This document shows positions 47,045 to 59,350 of a DNA stretch of 60,000 bases, piece after piece. The DNA comes from Branchiostoma floridae. Its lineage: Eukaryota; Chordata; Leptocardii; Amphioxiformes; Branchiostomatidae. The first letter of the stretch is position 1; each line of letters opens with the position of its first letter. The notes beneath the pieces were generated by a model, which was not told the DNA's origin, searched no databases, and was given only the letters and a program-made list of their open reading frames with translations. The stretch is from the NCBI RefSeq assembly GCF_000003815.2, contig NC_049994.1, positions 7,939,898 to 7,999,897 on the forward strand, in the 5' to 3' direction. The translations under genes and the position numbers were made by a program.

Positions 47045-47150
47045 TTGTATGCAAAATTCTAGCAAGAGGACATCATGGAAACAGAAGGCTGGGAGGAAAA
47101 CTAGCATCTGATTCGGTTCACTCCCTGAAACTATGTGTACCAAGGTAGAG
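47045..47150. repeat. Dispersed repeat related to 22975-23260
   Basis: GAGGACATCATGGAAACAGA, then GGAGGAAAACTAGCATCTGA and CTGAAACTATGTGTACCAAG. Shorter relatives are at 45290-45400 and 48360-48450. Confidence 0.55.
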
Positions 47151-50100
47151 ACTTTCCTCACAAAATTCACATTGATATATCAATCTTAGACTACATGTAG
47201 CATTTATTCTTTTTACATAACATAAACTCTCATAATTCCACTGGGTACCGTAATACCTCCACATATGTTGTTGAGGCCTTCTCAAGATTGTCTTGAACAC
47301 CTAGATATCTGAAGTGTATATACCTCAGGATTACAGATGGTGCACTGGTACATCTCTTCAAATCACTTTGAGTTCATGTATTTTCTCTCATGTAGTAGTA
47401 TTATGGCATCAAGTGGAATTATGACAGATGATGTTACATGCTAACAATGGCACAGAGTTCAGCACCTTGGACAATACCTTCTTTTTTTCTTTCTGCCAGC
47501 AGGCCTATTCCCAGCTTCATTTTTTCTTTCCTTCTCATATTTTTGGAGCCCATGTTGTTAATGTTCATTGTTGAATCAGTTATTCAAGCTTACCAAAATA
47601 CATGTTTTATCAATTTCATGTCCTGAAGTTTAAATTTCATTGGACAGAAGAGGTGAAATTTCTGTCTGTACCAACAACAGTCAAAGTTCTGTCCCAGGAC
47701 CTGGAGAAAGCTGTTCAGCCAATAAAAGAGTATTTTGTACACTTCTTTATAATGTTTATCCCTCTATGTTCTTGTTTTGTGTTTGCATCAATAGACCAAG
47801 GTGAGCAGGGTAGTTGAATTGGTCTGCTGGCATGATATAAAACTCACTGAAGCCATCACTTACTCTTATGGTAGTACTTACCATTGCAAGGCTGTGTGAG
47901 ATCTTTATAATCTTGATATACAAATGTCAGAAAAATCAATGGCTTAAGTGTTACACTTTGTATGTGATTTGGCAACCTTAGTAATTCAGGAATGCCACCT
48001 AGAGACACCTGTCAGAACTGCAGTGGATAGTTTTAATCCAAATACACCCATCCATCCTATCTAAAAGTTTCTGCATGCCTTTTTTACATGTGCGGGTATA
48101 GTTAAGCCATTTTACTTTAATGTTAATCATTGCCAGCCTACTTTTATTCATCATTGATTATAAATCATAGTTCAAGCAAGGTTGTTTGCATTTCTACATT
48201 ATTTGTTGACCTCAATTCATTCTAAAGCATTGCTGACTTTGTTACTTGTAAACAACAGATTGAAAAAGTCATAAGGGAGAGTATGTGTTCTCAGCCTACA
48301 CAAGTAGCAAGTATATACTGTCTAGTAATTTTACTGGTCAAGAGATTTGGTGACCGTTGATAAAATTTTATGAACAAGATATTATCAGGTCTGACTCACT
48401 TCTTGAAACTGTGTACCAAGGTCTAGAATTTCTTCTCAGACTCTGTTTTCATCTGAATATTTGAACTTATCATCCTCAAAATCAAACAAAAATAAATTAG
48501 ATAAGCTGCAATATTTAAAGACTATCAGGATTCAAATAATCATATGAGGCCACTGACTTCAATATACCAGGGTATTCTTGTAATCTGCTGTTTTGAGCAA
48601 ATGCAGCATTGCCCCCTATCGGTTACAGCAAATGTTGCAAGCCTCATTCATCCAAAGCCCTCATTGACAAGCTACATCACACTATGCATTGCATATTGAC
48701 TCCAATATGATAATTGGCAACAAAATCATTTTTCTTGTTGGACTGGTCTGGAAAAACTGAACCAGCATTACAAATGTATATAATTTACAGAGCTATACTA
48801 AATAAACTTACAAGTTATCAACTACATGTATATGACTCATTCTATGCTAGGCACATTGGCCTTACTATAGCTAACAAAATTGGCAGTAAAATCTATACAC
48901 AAAACCCTTTATGACATTTACAAACTGCATGTAGCCACTCTCTGTCAGAGGTTCTTCTGCACTCATCTAAACAGATGACTGCACCTCTCAAAACTGTGCC
49001 CTTGTTAATTCCTTCATTAACAAGCTTTTACCATTTAAACATTTTTGCATGTGTCACATGTTAAGTGTGTACTAGTAAATTCACACAACACAATCCATAG
49101 AGTACATGTAGATCATAAAGTAGGCAAGTGGTAGCTGCAATCACACTGAAACAGTCTGTCTAACGTTGACCAACACAAATTGGTTGGAGTCAGCTTGTAA
49201 AGTGTTGAGCTGTAGTCACATTTCAGCTAAAACTTCTCTTAGTTGTAAATTTTGATCAAATGAGCCATGAAAAAAGTGTAACAGGACCAAAATTTGCTTT
49301 GAAATCCAATCCTAAATGGCAACATACGAGCATAAAACAAGCTCTTTGCTGACATTCAACCAAAGCATTCTTACCAATATCAATAATGCCGACTCACAAT
49401 GGCTGTTTCCCCATGAGAATCTGCTAATAGCGCAATACTGAGCTAGCTTCAGTACAAGTCATTAGGATGCTGACAATAGAAGTCAGGAATGCCATAAGTC
49501 ACCATTATAAAACTCATAAATGTTCGCAGAGTAAAATCAATATAAGGCATACAGGGCCGGGCCATCATATGCTCGGATAACCATGTGAGCTTTTTATATT
49601 GTGCCAATATATCATGGGTAGTTTCATATATATATGAATGTCATTCTTATTCTGAATTGCAATTTTGTGAAGAGAGAGCAAGATTTATGTTTCTATTTTG
49701 TGACTTAAACATATGTACATGTATATGTATATTTATATACCACAGATGTCTGTTTTCAAATAAATTTTTTTTCTGAAATTTCTAATTTTTTTGCTGAAAT
49801 TGTCATATACATAATGTATAATCCTATACTATTGATAAAGTTGTCCTCTATCCATGTACAGTAAATTCATTCATTTTTGCGTGGACCTAATTTTGTGGTA
49901 GGATCAGAAAAAAGGTTTTGAATGTGGTGTTTCAAATTTGTCAAATCAATAATTCTTTAGTGTGTATTTGTGTTTAGGCATAAGAGAGGCACTGCAAAAA
50001 AATAAGACTCGCTTTAAGAGCTATTCAAACTCCATTTGACCACTTTTAGGAAGTGGAATAAATAGCATGCATGGAAGAAAAATTATTGCGCTAGAAGATA

Positions 50101-50219
50101 GTGGCAAACATTGGTTTTGAAGGCTTTAACATTGTATATGGGTGGAAAACAGTTGTGATTGAGAGAGTTCTATAGTTACTTTTGATAAGTGTGGTGGCTT
50201 CTTTTAAATGCTTAAGGTG

Positions 50220-50400
50220 TGGCTCGCTCAAACCTCCATTTAATGCTCTAGCCGAGGAACATCCCTAACTAAAGCCAGGTACTCATTTACATTTGAGTGA
50301 AGTAAGGAAAGTTGTGTAAAGTGCCAATTCCAAGGCAAAAGGTTGGTGGCAATTATTGATAGGACCTAGGACCTTTGGGAGCCTAGGACCATATTGTCCT
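50220..50400 (-). repeat. SINE-like fragment
   Basis: AACCTCCATTTAATGCTCTA, CTAACTAAAGCCAGGTACTC, GTGAAGTAAGGAAAGTTGTG and GTGCCAATTCCAAGGC line up with 7456-7640. Confidence 0.5.
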
Positions 50401-51079
50401 CTTGCTAAAAATTGGCATTAAAATTTCCGGGAACAAATCAATCAAATTGATGTGGCCCAACTATTGAAAGGTTCCTATAAGGTTTTAAAGCTGTTAACAT
50501 TCACTCTCTAAAACTGTGTGTACCAAATTATAAAAACTTCCCATCTAACCATTTCACATTGCTTTTCCAGTTCATTTTTTTTAAAATCCCAGAACCATCT
50601 AATCAAACTGGTGTGGCCCAACTATTGAAGGGTTCCTCTAAGGTTGAAATGCCATCTGGCATTAATGCAGCAGCATCACCTGTAATGGGCTCTTGGTTCA
50701 GAAAACACATTTTACTGGTGCGCAAATATTGATTTCCGAAGAACAGAATGGATAGCTTCCACACGCAGAAAAGTAACCAGGATGAAACAGTCTAGGTGTT
50801 AAGAAAAGAAGAGGGTTGATGTATTTATCTGACTCAGTTTCTCTGACAAGAAAACAGATGTAGAAACAAACCACATAGCTTTGTGCCTTTTATCGATAAG
50901 TGGAGAAGGTTCTTTGATGCGCCCAATGGGTGCGGTTTTTCAGAAACACAGAACTTCTGGCTTAACATTCCATCAAATGCTCGGCACCTTGGTACTTCTA
51001 GATGCATTCAAATCAGTTTGCAGAACATTTAAGTGTTGGTATCGATTTAACCTTAACCTTGTTACAGAAGATTCGTATA

Positions 51080-51288
51080 TAACGCTAGTTCACCTTTATC
51101 TGCGGGGTGACCTATATCCGTACAGTGTATTTAGGCACATCAAGTCGACGGGTTGTAGTTTTAAACTGCAATGTACTGAAAATATTGAAATTGCAAACCA
51201 TTATTTTGTCAACGTAATATCCCCAAATACCCTGTTTTTTAAAAGCAACGGATATAGGTTACCCAACGGAGAAAGGTGAACTAGCATT
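51080..51288. mobile_element. Family A palindromic MITE
   Basis: The ends are TAACGCTAGTTCACCTTTAT and GAGAAAGGTGAACTAGCATTA. The centre carries AACTGCAATGTACTGAAAAT. The 132-codon frame over this position is a by-product of the repeat. Confidence 0.82.
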
Positions 51289-52642
51289 ATATTTGTAGAG
51301 AATTCATTTCACATTGGAAGGGGGAAGGACTACTGTTTTTTGTGGCATATTAAGTTTGCAGATACATTGTAAGACAATTCTGTAGTATATATTACTGCAA
51401 TACATTGGAAAATATTTTGTGCTGTAATGAATTCACATGGAGATAAAACCACAGTGAATATTTCGAGATATACAGCACTACGGATACAAGCATCAGACTT
51501 GTAATTCAGGACTGCTATACCAATATAGCCAGTGATCCGACTTTACAGCCTGAGGATGATTACAAGTTAGCACAATACCTCCCCTTCGGCAGAACGTCAC
51601 ACCCGAAATTAACACAACATGATCACCCTGTTAGGCCGTACATCACGCTATGAAAACCTGCAAATTCCATGGTTGGACTTTTAAACAGTAACTCATGAAG
51701 GTGTTTTGAAGTCTACAGTCTTTCCTCAACATTGGCTCTAGTTGTTTCGAGCACTTACATGTATATTTGGTGTTTCCCTGCACCCACCTATACCTGATAG
51801 TACAATAACTATTGTATGTAAACCTGCTAATGCATTACTGGTAAGGAAAGATCCCCTTTCCACAAGACACAGCATTCAAGAGAAAAATAGATAGATGTTA
51901 TGCCGTCTTACTTATTTAAGTATATTTTAAAATGCCATACTAGCTCTGAAATATTTTAAGCCAACAGTAACAATGTCAGTTGAGCCTCAGTATATGGTTT
52001 TGAATGTATTACCAATTGTTAGGTCAAAACAATTCAGAATATCCAGGAGATGATGTTGCAAATCTGTAGTAACTGTTACATTTTTAATAAACTTGTCAAA
52101 ATTTCCATTTTTAGGAGTTTACGAAGAAAACAACATTCTTAGAAGTCTTACATCTCCCTCACAAAGATCAGTCACACAGTAGACATGTACTGGGACACTT
52201 TTCTACTGTGACTCCAATGTATGACTGAAGGATACACATGTGAAACCCAATGCAAAACATAGCTAATACCATGACCAATTGCTCCACCCACATGCAGAAA
52301 CACAAGGACCAGCCAGCCTGATGTCTGCTATGGAAAAAAAGGGAAGAAACACATAGGAGATATATCTTCTTTTACTGGGTGTGTTTCTCCAGGGTTTCCC
52401 GAGTTTCGACTATCGAACTGAGCTTTGGAATACTGTTTAAATTGGTCACGTTGTGGATGATGCTAACATGGCTTACATCACGTCCACCTCATCAGTCAAT
52501 GTCCGCATGCAGAATGCCTAACTGACCAGGATCGATGCCTGGACACTCGGTCGTGACACGTGTGTCGGACTCCTTGATTTCGATAGAATCAGCCTGAGAG
52601 AACATGAGCTCACTCCAGTAGCGTAACAATAACTGGTTGTGA

Positions 52643-52800
52643 CAAAAAGCAGTTACTCATACAAGCAACTGGATATGATTTTGGAAACAGTGAGACTATG
52701 TTTCGTCAGTGACACTGAAGTGATCTGGAAGAAACTGGTCTTTCATATCCTAACTATGAAATTCAATGCAAAAGAGTTGAAGACAATGTAAAGGTGGTTG
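52643..52800. mobile_element. GCCAAAAAGCAGTTACTC family, single arm
   Basis: AAAAAGCAGTTACTCATACA, then AGCAACTGGATATGATTTTG and TTCGTCAGTGACACTGAAG. No matching second arm is present. Confidence 0.6.
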
Positions 52801-53060
52801 GCTCAAAGCCCAGAGTCCTGTGTTTGAGTCCCCTGAATTACTCCAACATTTTGCCCTTGGGAGAGGAATTTTGTCACTTGACCCTAGCATGAGCGCCTTA
52901 GGTATCTGTTAGGGATGTCCCTTGGATAGGACATTAAATGGAAGTCCTGTGTTTGAGGGTAGCCACACTTCGAGCAAGTAAAAGACCCATCGCATTTATC
53001 GAAAAGGTTCGAATTCAGGGGTTCATCCAAGTGCATATGGATCAAACAAATCTGTCTGAA
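52785..53060 (+). repeat. tRNA-derived SINE
   Basis: A B-box-like TGTTTGAGTCCC (52821-52832) lies after a GGTTGGCTCAAAGCCCAGAG head. The body includes AGCAAGTAAAAGACCCATCG and CATTTATCGAAAAGG, shared with the SINE at 37630-37985. The phrase AAGTCCTGTGTTTGAG is repeated at about 52941. Confidence 0.5.
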
Positions 53061-53360
53061 TATACAACATGTAAGCTTTTGCTGTTCACAAAGTTACATA
53101 CAAATATTCTGCTATTAAACTTGCAAGTTCACAGACACAAGAACCTACCCTTTCTAATTCATAGGTAGGCAATTTTTTTGCAGCCATATTTTCCTTCCAT
53201 AGGCTACTGGCAGTCACCAGGAAGTAATCAGCAGACATATGTTATGATATTCAAAACCTTATTTGCATAATCAATGAACTGTAACAGCCAGAAATGAAAT
53301 ATGAGGAACACTACACATTTGTAGGTATTTCACAAGGGCATGATATATTCAAACTCTTGT

Positions 53361-53772
53361 TGATGGGTACCAGTACCGACAAAACCGTATTTTTGTCATT
53401 GGACCGGTCCAGAAAAACCAGACCTGAAACAATTTGGTGGACCGGATGTTGGACCGATCGAACATGAACAGATTATATGATGAGGCATTCACACGTTTTT
53501 GGGCCTACCAGTCGAGGAAAATAACAAGAGTGAAGTAGAGTACAGTCTATTATAATTTCTGCCAACTTTTCCAGTCAATCGTACAGAGGCAGCTAGCTTT
53601 GCAGAATTTGAAAACGCCAGAGGGAGTCGAATACTACAAAGAACAAATTTCTTTGTCGCAAAATGGACCATTATTTTGATTATCATCCATTCACAAGTTT
53701 TCACATACTGAATCACGTCCAGGTTCAGGTCCAGACCAGGACCTGAATTTTCTGTACCGGTACCCACCCCTA
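53361..53772. mobile_element. TAGGGGTGGG hAT-like element (second long copy)
   Basis: Begins GATGGGTACCAGTACCGAC and ends GTACCGGTACCCACCCCTA. The interior matches 39729-40164 throughout (TGTTGGACCGAT, GAACAGATTATATGA, CAGAGGCAGCTAGC). The left end has mutated and no 8-bp duplication is visible. Confidence 0.78.
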
Positions 53773-54163
53773 GTTATAGATATGGTGGAATCTATATTTT
53801 TCTGTCATGTTGACTGGCAGGACCCACTGTGCTTTCATTATAAGGCTTATTGACTTGGCAATAATTTATGCTATCTTTATATCAATTAATAATTGATGCC
53901 AAATTGCTTTACAACCATGCATTAGAATCTATCATTGAGGTCAACTGTCAAATATGATAATCCAAACAAATGGAAGGAATTGTTTCAAGGCTATTTCATT
54001 TTAGAAAAAAATGTTTGATGAAATAAATACAGATTCCTATAATCTATATTATGTACATAAAATGACTAAAACATCTCCCAGCTAAAAAGCCATAAATGGC
54101 ATACAAACTTGCCATAAAAGTGCTACCTTAAGACAGAAATGCTTTAAATGTCTCCAAGAAGTG

Positions 54164-54386
54164 TAATGCTAGTTCACCTTTAACCGCAGGGTAACCTATA
54201 TCCGTTCTTTTTGAAAACAAGGTATTTTGGGATATCAAGTTAGTAGAAGGACACTGCAATAGTTTGAAAATATCACAATTTGAAACCACCGCCTGACGAT
54301 TTGATATGATCCCTACAGATAGTAAGATACCCTGTTTATTAACACAACAGATATAGGTTACCCAGCGGATAAAGGTGAACTAATGT
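54164..54386. mobile_element. Family A palindromic MITE (first of a tandem pair)
   Basis: The ends are TAATGCTAGTTCACCTTTAA and GCGGATAAAGGTGAACTAAT. It is directly followed by another copy. Confidence 0.78.
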
Positions 54387-54389
54387 GAA

Positions 54390-54623
54390 CACTAGTTCAC
54401 TTTCATATGCAGGGTACCCTAACATTATATTCATTGCCCGTAGAAATGGGTTTCTTCTGTGAAGTTGGTGTAGTAGCATAGGATTTTGGTTTCTGGTTGA
54501 AACATTTTGAAACTATTACAATTTCAAACAGCCATATGTGGACTTGACATCCCTCAATACTTTGCTTTTAAAGACAATGGATATACATTGTATTACCCTG
54601 CGGATAAATGTGAACTAGCGTTA
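54390..54623. mobile_element. Family A palindromic MITE (second of a tandem pair)
   Basis: The ends are ACTAGTTCACTTTCATATGC and GGATAAATGTGAACTAGCG. Inner blocks are CAATTTCAAACAGCCATATG and CTTGACATCCCTCAATACTT. More diverged than the first copy. Confidence 0.72.
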
Positions 54624-57600
54624 CCATTACGTGTTAAGTCAGTGACAGGACTCTCGCTGTCTGTCATGACTCCGATCAATACTGGAGTGAAGTTAGCTCG
54701 ATGTTCGGTACCCAGGAGGGACATCTACATTGTGCTATTGACAACTATGCAACAGCTCAGCGACCAACAATTAATAATGGATCATTCCCTTTCTATCGAT
54801 TGTGATGCTTGGATGCTTCTCTGTTTGGGGACAACACTATTGAATTTTAGCCTGACTAAATCACATTTTATCAGCAGTTTCACTAGTAGATGCTTCATGG
54901 CCATAATCTCTAAGGTCCAGTTATGATGCAAAAATGAAAACGGTTTTATTTGTTTTGGTGCACCAGCCAAATTGATTTGGCGCACTCCAAAACAGATGCT
55001 AGCCAAATATTTCCAAACCAACTCTTTGGGTGATCATTTTGTTATCTACCAGATTCAAGAAGTTTCATCATGAACGCAGAAGGGGTGTGAATCCAAATAC
55101 TTGGGGTCATAGTCCCATTGGAAGGAGATAGAATTTTCGTTGCTGCATACATTGTATTTTACAGGTGCAAACTCTCCCCTAAGATAGAGTCTGTTGAACT
55201 TGTAGCTTAGCATTAATTTTCTTTTAAATCCAATAGTTCAGTCATAATGAACAGGGGTGCGGAAAAAGCTTACAAAAGTACTACATACAGTACATTTGCA
55301 ATAGTCTATTTCTGCAGTTTGCATGCTGACCTGATATCATGACAATTCAAATATCTGGTGTCTTTTTTCTACTTTACTTTTTCAACCACAAAATAAACGA
55401 TAGGTTTAGTAGATGCATCTACAGTCATGTATGATATCAGTTTGCATTGTCAGCATTCCTTTGAAAATAGACTGCTGAACTAACACCAATCTTCAAGTTG
55501 ATAGCCCCTACTGGGCAAACTTCCAAGTCCTGTCATTTAAATAATAAAGTGTTTTACCAACTCTCTTATCTTCCTGAACTTTATCATTCCTCAATATTGC
55601 GTAGTGAAGAATGCAGCGGTGTCAGAATGAAGTCCTGTGGGTGATATCCTTTAATAAAGCAATTTCCTGGGCCCTTGTTCCGCTGCAACTTTCAAAATTG
55701 AATTCCCAGATTTTCATCAACTATTGGGGATGTGCAGATTGCCTGGGTAGGATGCGTGAATGCCCTGCATTAGTGGTGGAGCTTTCATTTTATGAAGTTC
55801 AGTTTTTTTTCAGCAGGACAAGTTTTTATGTTTCTCCCAAAGATGAAATATATTGTTTTCCTTGGTGTGTTCTGTCATGAACCAATTACCATGTGGAGCT
55901 TAGAATTATTGATTATATCAGCATATTAGCTGTTCTAGCAAATCTATGCAAACTATTTGCAGTTTCAGTAAACATGAGCAAAACATTAGCTGTTCTGGCA
56001 AATAGATATTAGCAAATACAGGTTTGTAATAGAAAAACCTGTTTTGGTTATTGGCTTCCAACACCAAAACCTGTATTGGTACATGTAATTTAAGGTTTGC
56101 ATATTGTTTTTGTAAAAGGCAACTTACTGGGAGGGGAAATATCCTGCATTTTCTGGAAAATGTTGCCTTTCTAATTTATGGTGCTAAGTTTTACAATGGA
56201 CAAGGCTGAAACAGGAGAAATAAGAAAACTATTTTTGGTAGTGTTCTGCCAGATTGACACCGGTATCCCTACTGTGACATAAACACAATTAACTCCGACC
56301 AAATAATAATAAAAAAATTCCAATAATAATTTTCTCAGGTGAATATCTTGAATTCCCATACAAAGCTACATTTGTATGATACTAGTCAGTTTAATATGTC
56401 ATCTTTTATGAAAAACAAAATCAATCAATCACAGATTTTTATCATGTACCTAATTAAGCAAAATTTCTATACATGTGTAACATTTTCATAGCTTACAAGA
56501 GGGAATACAGCCATTTAAACATAAGTGCTACCTAGTGTTGATGTTTATTTGTATTCTATGACAGTATTGACCATAGGAGCATGCTGTGTGTGTGTATATT
56601 GTGTCCTTGAAATTTTGCATGCTTCATCAATTCACTACTTTAACAGTACTTACTATACATGGTATGGACTTTCTGTGATTTAAAAACATGCATTGGAAAA
56701 ATTCACAGTAAAGGTTTCATAGAAATTAGAATGAATTATTCATAAAAAAGTGTCAGTCTTTTTTGCTTACAGTTTTCAGAGAATCTAAAAGACTTTTAAA
56801 AAATTACTCAACTCTAATAATGATAGTATTAATGACAAAATCTCAAGTGATACTAATTCAGCAAAGGAACAACTCATCATTTTTTTGCAATTGCTGTCAT
56901 TGTTATAAAGTCCTTCTCTTTGCCACTGTGTTTTATATTTGTTGTCCAGACAAGGAACCACAAACCTAAGTTGTCCTGGTCAAAGTGAAATGCTTGATTA
57001 TTGAGATGAGGCCTTTTCAAAAATGTCTTAAATGGACTTTGATATCTGAAGTGTACATTCCTCAGAAATTACTGATGCTGCATATTTATAGATCTCAGTC
57101 TTTAAATTTGTTCTTTTTTCCATTATTTTGGTGCTCTGGTGGTTAGTGGTGGTACTAAAAATATAGGAGGTTTGTAATTAAACAAAAATAAAAGGTTTGT
57201 AATTCAAGGTTTGCGTGTTAGTTTCGTAAAAGGAAAATTATTGTGAGGGGAAATATCCTGCATTTTCTGCAAAATGAGAATACAGTTACACATTTTTACA
57301 CCAAAATAATGAAAACAAAAATATTACAAATATAGTAACAAAAATACAGCAATGAGAAGATGTGACTTCAATACTGCAACCACAGCTTCAAAATGCCTTT
57401 TTCATCTGTGCCTGCCCTCCTCAAGGAATAAGATTGAATTAGCTTTGATTGGTTTTGAGAGGGGTGTCATTACAATTGACCCCTCCAAACAGCATTGGTT
57501 TCCTCTGGGTGTGTCTGTTTCCTCCAATGAGTTAATGTCTGGCCCCTTTACAGGGAGGCTTCTCCGTACCTCAAGGAAGCAAGTCTGTATAGCCAATACG

Positions 57601-57989
57601 ACATTGAGAGAGCTTTAGTTTCACACTATTGCTAGAGTAGCATCATAGAAATAACAAATAAAATGTAAAAGTATATATCTAATAGTTATGTCTCAGTAAT
57701 TTGGAACAGGGTATATGAATATATAAATTTAGATTGAATACAACAAAATTTCTCATTGAGATCTGCTTTCATGTTGATATTTGGATGTTGATAGCATTTT
57801 TTTTATAAAATCTGAATACCCAAAAAATGACATTGGTGTGTCAAAATACATCCATGTTTACATCCCATATAAAGTTTAGTTCCTGATATATTTGCGACTG
57901 TTTATTTACATGTAGGCATGAGAGAATCTTCAAAATAAAAAAGAGCCTTTGATGGTTACAAAAAAATTTCACACTGCCACATTTTCTTT

Positions 57990-58340
57990 CAGGGTTCTAG
58001 TCAGCGTCCATTCTTCCATCCTTTGACAGAATTTTGTAGTTGGGGCCGGACACAAATTTTGCCCATTCTGTCCACTTTTAAAGACAAAAATCGGCATGTT
58101 AAGAAACTTAAAAAATGAATTTTTGCAAAGATCTCAAGGAATTCAGCACAAATGGCATTGAACAAATCTGAGTCTCCTCTACCATCAAAATTTGACCCTC
58201 AAAATGCAGGGAATAGTGTTTTAGATGGTCTAAATTTCACAATTACCTGAACCCCCCAAGGATCGTTGCGTCTTCCGCACTCAACAGAATTTCCATTCAA
58301 AATTCGGGGGACAGAAAATTTCAGGTTGACTAGAACATTG
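57990..58340. mobile_element. Diverged relative of the hAT-like element at 8198-8424
   Basis: Begins CAGGGTTCTAGTCAGCGTCC and ends AGGTTGACTAGAACATTG. Shared interior blocks include GACCCTC(T/A), CATTT(C)..GCATTTTGAGG in inverted order, and a GGACAGAAAATTTC-type end. No target duplication remains. Confidence 0.55.
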
Positions 58341-58979
58341 CCGCCATTGATTCCAAAAAATGTGTCATTAATGAAATTCTACAGGGAAAGGGATGCAACA
58401 AGAGTACCGAGTCTACATAATGCATAGCTTAGATTACAAACAGAATGGGAAACCCTTAGAGGGTGGTATGCTTTTGTGTGGTGTTTAGTGCTCACAATAG
58501 ATGTGAAAAATGTACTGTTATTTCTTATCACTTTCTTTCCAAACATTGTCATTGATCAAAGCATGATTTAAAATCCTATATGTGAACTCAGACTGACCTC
58601 TCTCACCAGAATTCAACTTAACATGCATTGGCATAATACCGGTAGTAAGACTTATACCGGTAGATTAAAAATACTGGAACTTAAAGAGATCTACACATGC
58701 AACAATAGTTATTTCTGAGCTGTGCACACTTCAGACATCTAGGTGTCCAATACACCATTTACAAAGCATCGATAACAATGCATTCGAAGACAACAAGGCC
58801 AAAAGTTTTCAGCATCTTTTTCGGGGTAGGCAGCTCGTCGTGGGACGAACACACTGTCACATTCATTGCCAAATTTATAGATCATAATTACACATGCTCG
58901 CGGCACAAGACGAACATGATTCAACAACAATCTTGAATTTCTGTTGGTGACCTACAACTCATGTAAAAGTGTGAAGAAC

Positions 58980-59350
58980 CGTTGCATAATAGCCCGGATC
59001 TACGACTGAATGGGCAAAATTGAACGTACGCAGCCATTTTCCCGCCATTTTTATATCTACGCTAGCAGTGAAGTGTTACGTCATAGCGGTTGTGACGGAC
59101 AGGAGTTAAATGAAAATTCTTGACAGTATACGTCCGTTTTCTCATGACATTTTGTATGCTCATGCAGGTTTATGTTTTATGCATTTACTAACAGAAAAGG
59201 AAGGAACATCAGAGGATATATAAAGGTACATAGCGACAGTTAATTGTGCCGTGTTTTTTCCTACCGGTATTTTTACCCCCTCCCAACCACGCGCCCGTTC
59301 GCCGTGTAATTCCGCGGCGTGTTACAATTACAATATTACGCTTTTAGCAG
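58980..59350. promoter_or_regulatory. CpG-richer promoter-like patch
   Basis: It contains two adjacent GCCATTTT boxes around a TTTCCCGCC (59033-59052; YY1- and E2F-like), a CRE-like TTACGTCA near 59077, and a TATATAAAG near 59216-59225 on the plus strand. A further CpG-rich run lies at 59280-59330. The density is unusual for this AT-rich region. No coding exon could be linked to it on either strand, so a promoter of a gene beyond the right edge, or a non-coding transcript, is only a possibility. Confidence 0.3.

Noticed and set aside
50881-51279. 132-codon frame on the plus strand
   Set aside because: Its second half is the family A MITE at 51080-51288.
54507-54926. 139-codon frame on the plus strand
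   Set aside because: Its first third is the arm of a palindromic MITE and the remainder shows no recognised motif or acceptable splice pattern.
57352-57618. 88-codon plus-strand frame
   Set aside because: No motif, no splice support; overlapping frames are also open on the other strand, as expected by chance in a locally GC-richer stretch.
58739-58930. 63-codon minus-strand frame downstream of the promoter-like patch
   Set aside because: Its position is suggestive, but no recognisable domain, donor or partner exon was found, so it is not called as a gene.
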